Origin: Gemmatimonadaceae bacterium
GTDB taxonomy: Bacteria > Gemmatimonadota > Gemmatimonadetes > Gemmatimonadales > Gemmatimonadaceae
NCBI GenBank assembly: GCA_019637355.1
Contig: JAHBVT010000001.1
Span: 310,001-374,000 of the forward strand
Length of the DNA: 64,000 nt
Direction of reading: 5' to 3'
Shown: positions 9,973 through 18,751 of the stretch, in pieces
Numbering within the stretch: position 1 is the first letter of the stretch
How the letters are laid out: every line of letters starts with the position of its first letter
Program-made: the position numbers and the translations under genes
Notes under the pieces: generated by a model
What the model was told of the DNA's origin: nothing
What the model saw: only the letters and a program-made list of their open reading frames with translations
Databases searched by the model: none

Positions 9973-10886
9973 TCGGCGTAGGGGACGGCCAGCTCCATCC
10001 CGTCCTTGGCGAGAATCACTTCGCCACTAAACACCTCGCGAGCCTCGCGCCCGAGGTCGCTGGGATCGCGCGAATAACGCGCCGAGAAGTGCGTGAGCGC
10101 GAGGCGCTTCACGCCGGCCATCTTGGCGACGGTCGCCGCTTCGCGCGCCGTCGAGTGCATCGTCTCGGCGGCGCGCGCCTGGTCTTCGTCGCCGAAGGTC
10201 GCCTCGTGCACGAGCAGGTCGGCGTCGATGCTGGCTTCGATCGTCGCGGCGCAGGGGCGCGTGTCGCCGGTGATGACCACGCGGCGGCCCGGGCGCTCGG
10301 GGCCGACGAGCTCCGTCGGCGTGACGACGCGGCCGTCCGCGAGCGTGATCGACTCGCCCTTGTGGATGCGGCCCCAGAGCGGGCCCTCGGGAATGCCCAT
10401 CGCGCGGGCGTGCTCGGGGTCGAAGCGGCCGCGGCGGATGTCCTCCACGAGGGCGAAGCCGAGCGCGGCGCCCTTGCGATGCTCCACCTCGAAGGCGCGG
10501 ATCTCGTAGTCCTTGCGGCGCACTACCGCGCCCGACTCGAGGTCGGTCACGGTGAGCGGGAACGTCAGCTTCTCGTTGCCCAGTCCTTCGGCGCGCTTGA
10601 ACAGCGCCTGCGCCCCCTTCGGGCCCCAGATGCGCAGCGGCGCCTCGCGGAGCTGCAGTGCCAGCGTCTTCATCAGGCCGAGCACCCCGAGGAAGTGGTC
10701 GGTGTGGAAGTGCGTGAAGAAGATGTCCTCGAGCGTGAAGCCCACGCCGTAGCGCATCATCTGGCGCTGCGTGCCCTCGCCGCAATCGAACATCAGCGTC
10801 TCGCCCTCGCGCACGAGCGCGAGGGAGGACACGCCACGTTCAACCGTGGGACGGGAGGCGGAGGTGCCGAGGAAGGTGAGATGCAT
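9960..10886 (-). CDS. rnz: Ribonuclease Z (tRNA 3' endonuclease)
   Basis: 308-residue metallo-beta-lactamase-fold RNase that removes tRNA 3' trailers. Zn ligands of HxHxDH are at 59-64 (HFHTDH), with further ligands in GDTRP near 218, HEATFG near 240 and LTHFSARY near 283. The insertion between motifs matches the bacterial exosite region, and the length is typical. The ATG overlaps the stop of the upstream dehydratase by 1 nt (TGATG), implying coupled translation. It converges with DUF2203. Confidence 0.95.
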   Translation of the reverse strand: MHLTFLGTSASRPTVERGVSSLALVREGETLMFDCGEGTQRQMMRYGVGFTLEDIFFTHFHTDHFLGVLGLMKTLALQLREAPLRIWGPKGAQALFKRAEGLGNEKLTFPLTVTDLESGAVVRRKDYEIRAFEVEHRKGAALGFALVEDIRRGRFDPEHARAMGIPEGPLWGRIHKGESITLADGRVVTPTELVGPERPGRRVVITGDTRPCAATIEASIDADLLVHEATFGDEDQARAAETMHSTAREAATVAKMAGVKRLALTHFSARYSRDPSDLGREAREVFSGEVILAKDGMELAVPYADQIG

Positions 10887-11851
10887 CAGGTCAAATCTAA
10901 GGCCGCGAGGGTCGCCGGCTCGATGTTGCCCCCGCTGATGGTCACCACGGCCGGGAATGCCTCCGGCCGCAGTGCACCGCTGCGCAGCGCGGCCACGCCG
11001 ACCGCGCCCGAGCCTTCGACCACGACGCCGTGCGCCCGGTGCAGGTAGCGAATCGCGTCGGCGATGTCGGCCTCCTCGACCGTGGCGATGGCGTCGAGCG
11101 CGGCCTTGCCCTGCCGATACATCTCGTGGTCCACGCGGCCGGCCAGGCCGTCGGCCAAGGTGGGCAGGTCGGGCACGTCCACGGCGTGGCCGGCCGCCAG
11201 CGCGAGGGTCATCGCATTCGTGCGGATGGACTGCGCGCCGAGCACGCGCACCTGCGGCGCGGCCGAGCGCACGAAACCGCCGATGCCGCCCACCAACCCA
11301 CCACCCCCGACGCATACGATGAACGTCGCGGTGCTCGGCAGTTGCTCGAACACCTCGAGCGCCACGGTGCCCGCCCCGGCGAGCAGTGCGCGCCCCGTGC
11401 ACGGGCTCACGAAGGTCGCGCCCTGTGCGCGGGCGAAGGACTTGGCGGCATCCTCGGCCGCGTCGTAGCTCGGCTGTGAGTCGTCGATGCGTGATCCGTA
11501 CGCCGCGATCTTCTCGCGCTTCACGGCGGGCACCGAGCGTGGGACGAATATCGTCGCCGGCACGCCGAGCTGCTGCGCGGCCATCGCGATGCCGATGCCG
11601 TGGTTGCCCGCCGAGGACGCGACGACGCCGGCGCGGCGCGCTTCGTCCGGGAGCGCGAACAGCGCGTACAGTGCGCCCCGCAGCTTGAACGATCCTCCGT
11701 GCTGGGCACATTCCATCTTGAGCCACACGTCGCCGCCAAGCTGCGCCGAGAGCGCGGCGTCGCGCAGCAGCGGCGTGCGCAGCACGTGCGGCGCGATGCG
11801 CGCGTACGCGGCTCGGACTTCCTCGGCGCTCGGCAGGATGCTCGCGGGCAT
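10886..11851 (-). CDS. Threonine/serine dehydratase-like PLP enzyme
   Basis: 321-residue fold-type II PLP enzyme. Lys56 in GGSFKLRGA is the Schiff base, SSAGNHG near 78-84 binds substrate, and CVGGGGLVGG near 180 holds the phosphate. It lacks the C-terminal ACT-like regulatory domain of biosynthetic IlvA, so it resembles catabolic TdcB-type threonine dehydratases or serine racemases. Expected activity is L-threonine to 2-oxobutyrate plus ammonia, or serine racemisation/deamination. Coupled to downstream rnz by TGATG. Confidence 0.9.
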   Translation of the reverse strand: MPASILPSAEEVRAAYARIAPHVLRTPLLRDAALSAQLGGDVWLKMECAQHGGSFKLRGALYALFALPDEARRAGVVASSAGNHGIGIAMAAQQLGVPATIFVPRSVPAVKREKIAAYGSRIDDSQPSYDAAEDAAKSFARAQGATFVSPCTGRALLAGAGTVALEVFEQLPSTATFIVCVGGGGLVGGIGGFVRSAAPQVRVLGAQSIRTNAMTLALAAGHAVDVPDLPTLADGLAGRVDHEMYRQGKAALDAIATVEEADIADAIRYLHRAHGVVVEGSGAVGVAALRSGALRPEAFPAVVTISGGNIEPATLAALDLT

Positions 11852-11879
11852 CCCGAAAGTTACCTGCAGCCGCGCAGCC

Positions 11880-13298
11880 TCAGGCGGGGAACATCCGGAT
11901 GTAGGCCTCGGCGTCGAACTTCTTTCGCGCCCGCTCCAGTGACATCGGCCGGATCACCCCGAACACCGGCTTGTCGAACCACGGCCGGTCGAACTTGCCG
12001 AAGCACCACTGGATGCCGCCGTAGCTCGAGGGGTCGCGGCCGTCGAGTCCGTACTTGTTGTTGAGCAGGATGAGGTGTTCCAGCGCGTGCTTGTAGCGCG
12101 CCGTCCACAGCAGCACCGACTTACCCCAGAGCATCCGCGTGACGTTGTGCATAAAGCCGGTGCGCACGAGCTCGCGCTGCGCGGCGTTCCAGAGTTCGTC
12201 GTGGCTCTCGGCGCGCTCGAGCTGCGCCAGCGTGTAGATGGCCTCGCGCGGGTCGTCCTTGTGCTTCGCCATCGAGCGGTGCACCCAGTCGGGCAGGCCC
12301 TTCAGCTTGCCATACTCGGGATTTCGGACGCAGAAATTGAACGCGAGCTCGCGCCAGGTGACCAGCTCGTCGGCGAACTTTTCGGCGGACGCCTTGTGGC
12401 CCGCCGCGCGCACCGTGCGCAGCACCTCGGCGGCGGAGATCTGTCCGAAGTGCAGGTAGGGAGAGAGCCGCGAGCTGCCGTTGGTGTCGGAGGGCTCGTT
12501 GCGGCGCTCGGCGTAGTCGGCCAAGGCGTCGCCGCAAAAGGCAGCGAGTCGCGCGCGGGCGCCGTCCAGTCCGCTCGCGAAGGGTACCGGCGGCACATCG
12601 TGGTCAATCTCGCAACTGGCCACCGTGGCTGGCAGGTCGAGCGTGTCGAGCGCTAGGCGGTCTACATCCAGCGACGTCCAGAGGGCGTCGGGGAAGCACG
12701 CGCGCGGGCCGCGGTCCTCCACGCGCTCGAGGGCGTGGTCGAGGACCTTGGCGATCTTCGGGCGGATGGTCCGTGCGGCGTACTCTTCCTTCACGAAGGC
12801 CCCGAAGGGCACGATGCAATGCGACTCCACTTCCACCACGCGCACCGGGCAGCGCGCCGCGAAGCGCTGCGTGCGCTCCGCGACGCCGGCGGTGGGAAAG
12901 AGATCGGTGACGACCAGCGCGGCGCGCGCGGCGAGGTGGTCCACGCTGCGGCGATCGTCGTCGCGGCGGCGGCGCAGTACGAACTGGTAGCGCAGCCCGA
13001 GCGCTGCGGCGCGTCGGTGCAGGGCCTTGGCGTTCTCCAGGATGACCGTGTGTATGCGGTCGTTGGCGTGCTCGTAGGTGGGATCCAGGCCTTGGTGCAC
13101 GAGCAGGGGCCTGCCGAGGGCGTCGGCCTGGAGGACGGCGTAGCGCAGGGCCCAGTTGTCCTCGAAGCGATGCGTGGACTGCATCCAGTAGAGCACGTAT
13201 TCGCCGTCCGGGCGGGCAGGCACGGCGTTGGCGTCGCGGCGGCGGAGGGCCAGTTGGCCGCGTACGTATTCGGATTCGAGGCGGTGCGGAGCGGTCAC
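11880..13298 (-). CDS. phr: Class II CPD photolyase
   Basis: 472-residue flavoprotein that repairs cyclobutane pyrimidine dimers with light. Class II features: N-terminal alpha/beta antenna domain beginning VLYWMQSTHRFEDNWALRYA, then the helical FAD domain with SRLSPYLHFGQIS (about 295-307), ELVTWRELAFNFC near 335 and the Trp-rich tail (LWTARYKHALEHLILLNNKYGLDG split over about 410-435; GGIQWCFGKFDRPW near 440). Starts at GTG 13298. Monocistronic; stop is 28 nt from the dehydratase start. Fits a light-exposed environment. Confidence 0.95.
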   Translation of the reverse strand: MTAPHRLESEYVRGQLALRRRDANAVPARPDGEYVLYWMQSTHRFEDNWALRYAVLQADALGRPLLVHQGLDPTYEHANDRIHTVILENAKALHRRAAALGLRYQFVLRRRRDDDRRSVDHLAARAALVVTDLFPTAGVAERTQRFAARCPVRVVEVESHCIVPFGAFVKEEYAARTIRPKIAKVLDHALERVEDRGPRACFPDALWTSLDVDRLALDTLDLPATVASCEIDHDVPPVPFASGLDGARARLAAFCGDALADYAERRNEPSDTNGSSRLSPYLHFGQISAAEVLRTVRAAGHKASAEKFADELVTWRELAFNFCVRNPEYGKLKGLPDWVHRSMAKHKDDPREAIYTLAQLERAESHDELWNAAQRELVRTGFMHNVTRMLWGKSVLLWTARYKHALEHLILLNNKYGLDGRDPSSYGGIQWCFGKFDRPWFDKPVFGVIRPMSLERARKKFDAEAYIRMFPA

Positions 13299-13359
13299 CA
13301 GCGTCCAATGGCAGGGGGTGGCGCCGGGTTCCCGTGGCCACTAGGTTTGAAGCATCGGC

Positions 13360-13389
13360 GGCCTCGCTCCAGTCCCATCGGGCGAGGCC
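13360..13389. other. Hairpin between phr and tRNA-Ala
   Basis: GGCCTCGC and GCGAGGCC form an 8-bp perfect stem with a 14-nt loop in the 166-nt divergent gap between the phr start and tRNA-Ala. No T-run follows on either strand, so it is not called a terminator. Confidence 0.35.
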
Positions 13390-13464
13390 GTATGCGTGAC
13401 CGGGAACTTGGTAGGGTCGTCAGGGGTAGGTACGGACGACGAGGGCCTGACCGGTGCGCGTTCT

Positions 13465-13537
13465 GGGGCTGTAGCTCAGCTGGGAGAGCGCTGCAATCGC
13501 ACTGCAGAGGTCAGGGGTTCGATCCCCCTCAGCTCCA
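13465..13537 (+). tRNA. tRNA-Ala (anticodon CGC)
   Basis: 73-nt cloverleaf. Acceptor GGGGCTG pairs with CAGCTCC, including the G3-U70 wobble that identifies alanine tRNAs. D arm GCTC/GAGC, anticodon stem CTGCA/TGCAG around loop ATCGCAC (anticodon CGC), T arm AGGGG/CCCCT around TTCGATC, discriminator A. CCA is not encoded. It reads GCG codons, which are frequent in this GC-rich genome. Confidence 0.97.
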
Positions 13538-13650
13538 CTGGATGTAACGCTGGTTCCCAATGCAGGACGTAAGCCCGCCGCCGCTCGGTAGGACGTAGAG
13601 TTCCAATGACGGCGAGCGTGGCACCCTGCGGGACCAGCTGAAACGACAAC

Positions 13651-13678
13651 GGCGCGGACCATTGGTCCGCGCCGTTTT
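13651..13678 (+). terminator. Rho-independent terminator downstream of tRNA-Ala
   Basis: Perfect 10-bp stem GGCGCGGACC/GGTCCGCGCC with a 3-nt loop, followed by GTTTTGC. It lies about 113 nt past tRNA-Ala and 10 nt from the end of the convergent lipoprotein gene, so it probably serves the tRNA transcript. The 113 nt between tRNA and stem hold no gene I can support. Confidence 0.8.
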
Positions 13679-13687
13679 GCGTTGGCG

Positions 13688-14164
13688 TCACTCGCTGATT
13701 TCGATCACGACATAGGTCCGTCCGACGATTGTCCACAGCTCCGTGTGAAGCGTTGCCGGCAGCATCATCCGATAGACGCCTGGGGCGAGGCCCTCCGGTG
13801 CCCGCAGGCGAAACGCCACCTCGGCGAACTCCGGAACTTCGATGGCCCGCGCGCCGCAGCCGAGGTCCCACACGGCCTCCGTACCGATCTCGAAGGCCGT
13901 ATCAGGATTGGTGGCCACGTTGTCCGGAAACAACTTGAGGTCGGCACGGACGATGCACCCGGTGAGCTCGTATCGGTGCTGGCCGACATTGATGGCCCGT
14001 ACGTCAAACTCCTCGCCGGCCTTTACGGTCACCTGTTGCGGCGTGAGGCGGAACTCAAGCATCGACGGCTGCGTGACGGCCGTTGCGCCGTCGCAGCCCA
14101 TCGAGACGGTCAGCACGGCGGCCGCGAGAAGTGGGCGCAGGGCTCTCGGTGAACGGATGAACAT
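13688..14164 (-). CDS. Small predicted lipoprotein, Ig-like
   Basis: 158 residues: signal with lipobox SMGC (Cys about 24), then one all-beta domain with alternating hydrophobics. The order of strands (FRLTPQQVTVKAGEEFDV, VAFRLRAPEGLAPGVYRM) recalls BsuPI-like or intracellular-proteinase-inhibitor Ig folds, but this is weak. Two Cys (TGC near 69, DLGC near 103) could form a disulfide. Periplasmic side; function unknown. Confidence 0.65.
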   Translation of the reverse strand: MFIRSPRALRPLLAAAVLTVSMGCDGATAVTQPSMLEFRLTPQQVTVKAGEEFDVRAINVGQHRYELTGCIVRADLKLFPDNVATNPDTAFEIGTEAVWDLGCGARAIEVPEFAEVAFRLRAPEGLAPGVYRMMLPATLHTELWTIVGRTYVVIEISE

Positions 14165-14351
14165 CAGGGTGCTCCAGAATCATGGTGGAGTGTCGTGTGA
14201 CGGTTGCAGGCTACACCGTGTGATACAGCTTCCGCGAGGTCCGCGTCACTGCGAAGTGATGAGCCGTCAGACGTCTTCAATTCGTCACGCCGCAGGAGCG
14301 GTTCGTCACCGTGCCGGCGCCGTGCTGGGGTCGCCAAGGTGACTCTCTTGC

Positions 14352-15659
14352 ATGCATCGCACACCGACGACTTCACACGGCTTCAAGGCACTGGCGCTCG
14401 TCGCGAGCGTGGTCTTCGCAGTTCCGGTCGCGGCGCAGGCACAGGATGCCGCCGTTCGGCGGAGCGTGGCGCCGACGGACGGCACGCTCGCGCGACTCGT
14501 GCGCGAGCACAGTCACGCGCTGCACCTGAGCGACGCCGGGGAGTTGGACGGCCCCGGGGCGCTGTTCCTCCGCGAGGTCTCGGCACGCGCGCAGTTCGTC
14601 GCCCTCGGCGAAGACCACAACATCCGCGAGGTGCCGCTCGTGACGACGGCGCTGTTTCGCCTGCTCAACACGCAGCACGGATTCGAGTACTTCGCGACCG
14701 AGCAGGACCCGCTGATGCTCGAATGGCTGAGTGCGGATGCCGCGCGCGGCGGCCGCGACTCTGTACGCGCGCTGGGTCGCCGCTATCCGTATGGCTTCAC
14801 GTTCGCCACCGACCAAGAGCTGACGATGCTCGCGGACATTGCGGCGCAGAGTCGCGCCGGGCATCGCCCGCTGTGGGGGGCCGAGCAGGCGCCGGGGGCG
14901 ACGCACTACCTCGACGCGCTGCGTCCGTACGCGACGACTCCCGAGGCCGCGCGCCTCCTGGTGTCCCTGCGGGCGTCCGCGCGGGCCTCCGAGGGCGGCG
15001 ATGGCGCGCCCGGCGACGGCTACTTTATGCAGCGCGACCGCGGCAAGCGCAGCGATCTCGAGCGGCTGCGCACGGCGGTCGCGCCCCGTCCGGGATCGCG
15101 AGCGGAGTTCCTGCTCGCGACGCTGCTGATGTCCGACTCGATCTACGCGCTGTACGCTCGCGCCGTGGACGGCGAGCCCACGGGGTTGGCCAGCAACTGG
15201 ACACGCGAGGACTATATGAAGCGGCGTTTTCTCGCGGAGTATCGTCTCGCCGAGGCCGTCGATCGCCGCGAACCCAAGGTCTTGCTCAAGTACGGCGGCT
15301 GGCACATCCGCCGTGGGCGGGGCCCGGGTGGCGTCTTCACGCTCGGGACGCTGATGCACGAACTCGCCATCGCCAACGGGCACGAAGCCCTGACCGTGAG
15401 CCTCGTCGCGTATCCGGAGCGCGCGCTGTTGGAGAAGAGTCTCTTCGGGATGCCTTGGGCGCCGCTCGTGCCTGATTCCGGCTGGATGGTGGTGGACCTC
15501 CGTCCGCTCCGCGCGTACGCGCACGCGGGCCGTCTGCGCGACGAGATCCCGGAACAGGCACGGCAGCAGTTCTACGACACCGTCTTCGGCTACGACCTGA
15601 TGATCTTCGTGGCCGGCGCGACCGACGGGACGTACGAGATCACGCGTCGCACGAGGTAG
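14352..15659 (+). CDS. Secreted EreA/ChaN-like (TIKI superfamily) protein
   Basis: 435 residues with a cleavable signal peptide (VFAVPVAAQAQD, cleavage near 31). The core FVALGEDHNIREVPLVTTAL (about 76-95) and EYFATEQDP (about 115) match the EreA/ChaN-like fold, in which a Glu-His arrangement near the N-terminus is catalytic or metal-binding; later HIRRGRGPGGVFTLG (about 317) carries another conserved His. Relatives include erythromycin esterases and haem-uptake ChaN proteins, but sequence alone does not set a substrate. An AAGGTGA-like site precedes the ATG by about 10 nt. Next gene is a propeller protein 63 nt downstream. Confidence 0.6.
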   Translation: MHRTPTTSHGFKALALVASVVFAVPVAAQAQDAAVRRSVAPTDGTLARLVREHSHALHLSDAGELDGPGALFLREVSARAQFVALGEDHNIREVPLVTTALFRLLNTQHGFEYFATEQDPLMLEWLSADAARGGRDSVRALGRRYPYGFTFATDQELTMLADIAAQSRAGHRPLWGAEQAPGATHYLDALRPYATTPEAARLLVSLRASARASEGGDGAPGDGYFMQRDRGKRSDLERLRTAVAPRPGSRAEFLLATLLMSDSIYALYARAVDGEPTGLASNWTREDYMKRRFLAEYRLAEAVDRREPKVLLKYGGWHIRRGRGPGGVFTLGTLMHELAIANGHEALTVSLVAYPERALLEKSLFGMPWAPLVPDSGWMVVDLRPLRAYAHAGRLRDEIPEQARQQFYDTVFGYDLMIFVAGATDGTYEITRRTR

Positions 15660-15722
15660 CCGTCGCGATCCTGACGTGCTCGCGTGTGCTGCGCGCCCGT
15701 CGATTCCTGAACCGGAGGTCCT

Positions 15723-16919
15723 GTGTCCATCGTCCGTCACTCGCTTCTCGCCGGCATTCTCGCGGCAGCATCCGCTGTCGATGGAATCGCCCAATCCATC
15801 GCGACGTTGCCAAACGCCGAGCTGCGGCTCGCGGAGTCGTTCACCTCGATCACGAGCGGCTCGCTGCGTGAGTTGCAGGATGGCCGCGTGGTGATCGCGG
15901 ATGTCCGCGACCGACTGATTTTCGTTGCCGATCCCCGAACGGGCACCGTCCGGCGGGTGGCACGCGAGGGCAGCGGTCCGCGGGAGTACCGGCTCCCCCT
16001 GCGCCTGCTCGCGGCGCCTGCGGACTCGACGTATGTCTTCGACCCGATGAACCAGCGCTATCTCGTCATCGCGCCGGACGGTGCGCCGTCGCACAGCTTC
16101 CGGATGCAGTTCCCCCAGGGCGGTCCCGGCGCAGAGTTCGCGTCGCTGGCGAGCCCACGTGCGATCGATGCGCAGGGCCGAATCTACAGCGAGGCCGCAG
16201 GCATCGAGATCGGGCCCGGCGGCCCTCGCGCTGCGGATTCCGCGGCCATCGTGCGCTACGACCCTCGATCCCACCGACACGATACCCTGGCGTACGTGCA
16301 ACTGCCCCGGGCACCGGCCTCGTCAGCTGGCGGATCGGGTGCGCGCCCGCTGGTCGGTGGCGCGAATCCCCTGCAACCCCGCGACGAGTGGGTCGTGTTC
16401 CCCGATGGTCGGGTCGCCGTGGTGCGTGCCGAACCGTACCGCCTCGACTGGGTGTCGGCCGACGGGGTGCTGAGGCGCGGGACTCCCATCCCGTTCACGC
16501 GCATCCGCGTGACGGACGCCGATAAGCGCGAGGAGCAGGCGCGGCTTGCACGCGCACTCGGCGGCGCCGTGATGGTGCAGATGCCCGATGCGGCGTCGGG
16601 CAGTCCGCCTCGCGCCAGCGCCGGCCCCGGCCTGAACTTCCCGGTGCCGGGGCTCGATGACTGGCCGGAGACGAAGCCGCCATTCCGGTCCGGCGCGGGG
16701 AGCGTCTTCGCGCGCGGCAACGGCGAGGTCTGGGTGCGCCGGACGGAACCGGCCGGCGCCGAGGGGAGCCTGTATGACATCCTCGACGGCACGGGTGCTG
16801 TCACTCGGCAGGTGCGGCTCGCGCGAGGCTGGACGCTGGTGTCCGTCGGCGAGCAATTTCTCTGGACCACCGTCAGTGACGACGATGACCTGATCTTCCT
16901 GCAGCGCCATCGCTACTGA
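15723..16919 (+). CDS. Secreted six-bladed beta-propeller protein
   Basis: 398 residues from GTG 15723, preceded by a good GGAGG site. Signal peptide (about 1-24, ending DGIAQS). The mature part shows repeated blade motifs of the BF4842-like/NHL type: GSLRELQDGRVVIADVRD, GSGPREYRLP, TYVFDPMNQRYLVI, FARGNGEVWVRR. The GxGPGEY-like motif is typical of secreted propellers abundant in Gemmatimonadota. Role unknown; such proteins may bind peptides or sugars. It is followed 17 nt later by a paralogue. Confidence 0.75.
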   Translation: MSIVRHSLLAGILAAASAVDGIAQSIATLPNAELRLAESFTSITSGSLRELQDGRVVIADVRDRLIFVADPRTGTVRRVAREGSGPREYRLPLRLLAAPADSTYVFDPMNQRYLVIAPDGAPSHSFRMQFPQGGPGAEFASLASPRAIDAQGRIYSEAAGIEIGPGGPRAADSAAIVRYDPRSHRHDTLAYVQLPRAPASSAGGSGARPLVGGANPLQPRDEWVVFPDGRVAVVRAEPYRLDWVSADGVLRRGTPIPFTRIRVTDADKREEQARLARALGGAVMVQMPDAASGSPPRASAGPGLNFPVPGLDDWPETKPPFRSGAGSVFARGNGEVWVRRTEPAGAEGSLYDILDGTGAVTRQVRLARGWTLVSVGEQFLWTTVSDDDDLIFLQRHRY

Positions 16920-16936
16920 CCTAACGAGGTGTCGCG

Positions 16937-18139
16937 ATGCGTGCTCCCGTGCCTATGGCCCTGACGATTGCCGCGTGGGCGATTCGACTGTTTGCGGCTG
17001 ACCCGGCGCGGGCGCAGGAACCACCGCCGCGGCCATTGCCGGCCGTCGCGGACGAGCATCCCGACGGCGTGAGCAGCGTTGCGGGGCTTGCCGAGCTCCC
17101 CGACGGGCGCGTGCTCGTCAGCGATGCGCGGGAGGGAATGCTGCGCCTCTTCTCGTTTGACGACGCGTCGCTGCGCGAGGTCGCCTCCCACGGGCGGGGT
17201 CCCCGCGAGTACCTGAGTGCCGGCGGGCTCTACCGCCAGCGCAATGGCGAAGTCTGGCTACTCGATGCGCTGCAGCGCCGCTACCTCGTGCTGTCGTCGC
17301 GCGGCGACGCGCGGCGCACGCTGCCGTTCGCCGCGCCGCCGACCCTTGGCGTCTCGATGCGCGCCGGCGGGGATCCGCACCGCGTGGACGGTCGGGGCCA
17401 GGAGTACGAGCGCGCGCGTCCCGGCGCCCGTGGGGCCCCGCAGGACTCCGCGGTGCTGCTCCGGCGACGCGGTGCGCGCACGGACACCGTGGCGTGGCTA
17501 CGGAATCCCGAGATGACGACGATCAACGCGCTGGGTGCATCGATCACCACGCTGCAGCGATTCTCGCCGTCCGACGGCTTCGCGGTCGCGGAGGACGGCA
17601 GCGTCGCAGTCGTGCGCGCGGACCCCTACGGCGTGGAATGGCGCGAGGCCGCGGGGCGTATCCAGCGCGGCCCGGTGCTGGCGACGGCGTTGCTGCCGGT
17701 GACGGCAGCCGACCGCGATTCCGCCGAGCTCGCGTCGCGGGAGGCGATGCAGGGCGCGGCGTTGCCGCGCATCACGGAGACGCTTCCCGACGGGACCACG
17801 CGCGATGTCGACCTGCGCAGCCTCGCGCCCAGCGTGCCGTCGGCGACGCACAAGCCGGCGTTTGACGTGCGCCGCGTGTACGTCGACCGGGATGGTCGGC
17901 TCTGGGTGGGCCGGCAGATGCCGCACGGCGCGCCGACGGTGTACGACGTCTTCGATACCGCCGGTGTGCGCATCGATCGCGTGCAGTTGGCGCCAGGCTA
18001 CCGGCTTGTCGGATTCGGGGTCGGACGCGTCTACGTCGCACGCAGCGACGAGGACGGGCTACTCTTTCTCGGACGCGTCCCCTACGCGCCGCCGGCAGCG
18101 CCGGCGGCTACCATCCCTCGCGCTTCCGAAGTTCCGTGA
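16937..18139 (+). CDS. Secreted six-bladed beta-propeller protein, paralogue
   Basis: 400 residues with signal peptide (cleavage after DPARAQ, about 28). Same architecture as the gene before it: GLAELPDGRVLVSDAREG, GRGPREYLSAGG, EVWLLDALQRRYLVL, RVYVDRDGRLWVGR. A GAGGTG site lies 6 nt before the ATG. Tandem duplication followed by divergence is likely. The C-terminus is Pro/Ala rich. The last 32 nt overlap the convergent DinB/BstA-like gene. Confidence 0.75.
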   Translation: MRAPVPMALTIAAWAIRLFAADPARAQEPPPRPLPAVADEHPDGVSSVAGLAELPDGRVLVSDAREGMLRLFSFDDASLREVASHGRGPREYLSAGGLYRQRNGEVWLLDALQRRYLVLSSRGDARRTLPFAAPPTLGVSMRAGGDPHRVDGRGQEYERARPGARGAPQDSAVLLRRRGARTDTVAWLRNPEMTTINALGASITTLQRFSPSDGFAVAEDGSVAVVRADPYGVEWREAAGRIQRGPVLATALLPVTAADRDSAELASREAMQGAALPRITETLPDGTTRDVDLRSLAPSVPSATHKPAFDVRRVYVDRDGRLWVGRQMPHGAPTVYDVFDTAGVRIDRVQLAPGYRLVGFGVGRVYVARSDEDGLLFLGRVPYAPPAAPAATIPRASEVP

Positions 18140-18635
18140 TATGCGCCACGTGATGCCGCCCGTGCCAGCTGTAGTTGCTGAGCGAGCTGTCGAGCGTTTG
18201 CGGGCCGGCATCGGGGTGCAGGTACGACGCGGCAAACCGCTCGGCGGGTAGCGCCAGGAGCAGCGCCGCCCAGCGCTCGTGGATTGCGTCAAGCAGTCGG
18301 AGCGATACACCGATGGGCAGCGTGGCGTCAGGCAGCTCGGCCCAGCGCGCCTCGTCGTACGGCTTGATGGTCGGGTTCGCCTCGGTGAGCGCCAGCTTCT
18401 GGCGCACGTAGCCATTGGCGTGCGAGTCGGCCACGTGATGCACCAGCTGCCGGACGGTCCAGCCACCAGGGCGGTAGGGAGTGTCGAGCTGCGCGTCGCT
18501 GAGCCCCGCCACGGCCGCGTGCATCTGGGCCGGCAGTGCGGCGATGTCGCGGATGTGGTTCGCACGCCACTCAGGCGTCACGGGGCCGGCGGGCGGCCGC
18601 CAAGGGCCGATGGGATAGCGAAGAGCGTCAGTCAC
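18108..18635 (-). CDS. DinB/YfiT-family metal-dependent S-transferase (BstA-like)
   Basis: 175 residues, the usual BstA/YfiT length, from GTG 18635. Four-helix DinB fold with His ligands in RQLVHHVADSH (about 65-75) and WHGRHHVAHI (about 155-164), plus NPTIKPYDEARWAEL, a hallmark of the YfiT/BstA branch. Characterised members conjugate bacillithiol or are putative Zn/Ni hydrolases; which thiol this organism uses is unknown. It stands alone and converges with the propeller gene. Confidence 0.85.
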   Translation of the reverse strand: MTDALRYPIGPWRPPAGPVTPEWRANHIRDIAALPAQMHAAVAGLSDAQLDTPYRPGGWTVRQLVHHVADSHANGYVRQKLALTEANPTIKPYDEARWAELPDATLPIGVSLRLLDAIHERWAALLLALPAERFAASYLHPDAGPQTLDSSLSNYSWHGRHHVAHITELRKREGW

Positions 18636-18751
18636 GGTGGCTCGGGGCCTGCGGCACGGGTGTGAGGGTGAGGCAATCCGTCGGTCACGCGGGATGTGCA
18701 GTCCATCCCGCGGCACGCGACTCAGCGGAATCTGCGTCGCAGACTCCGCGT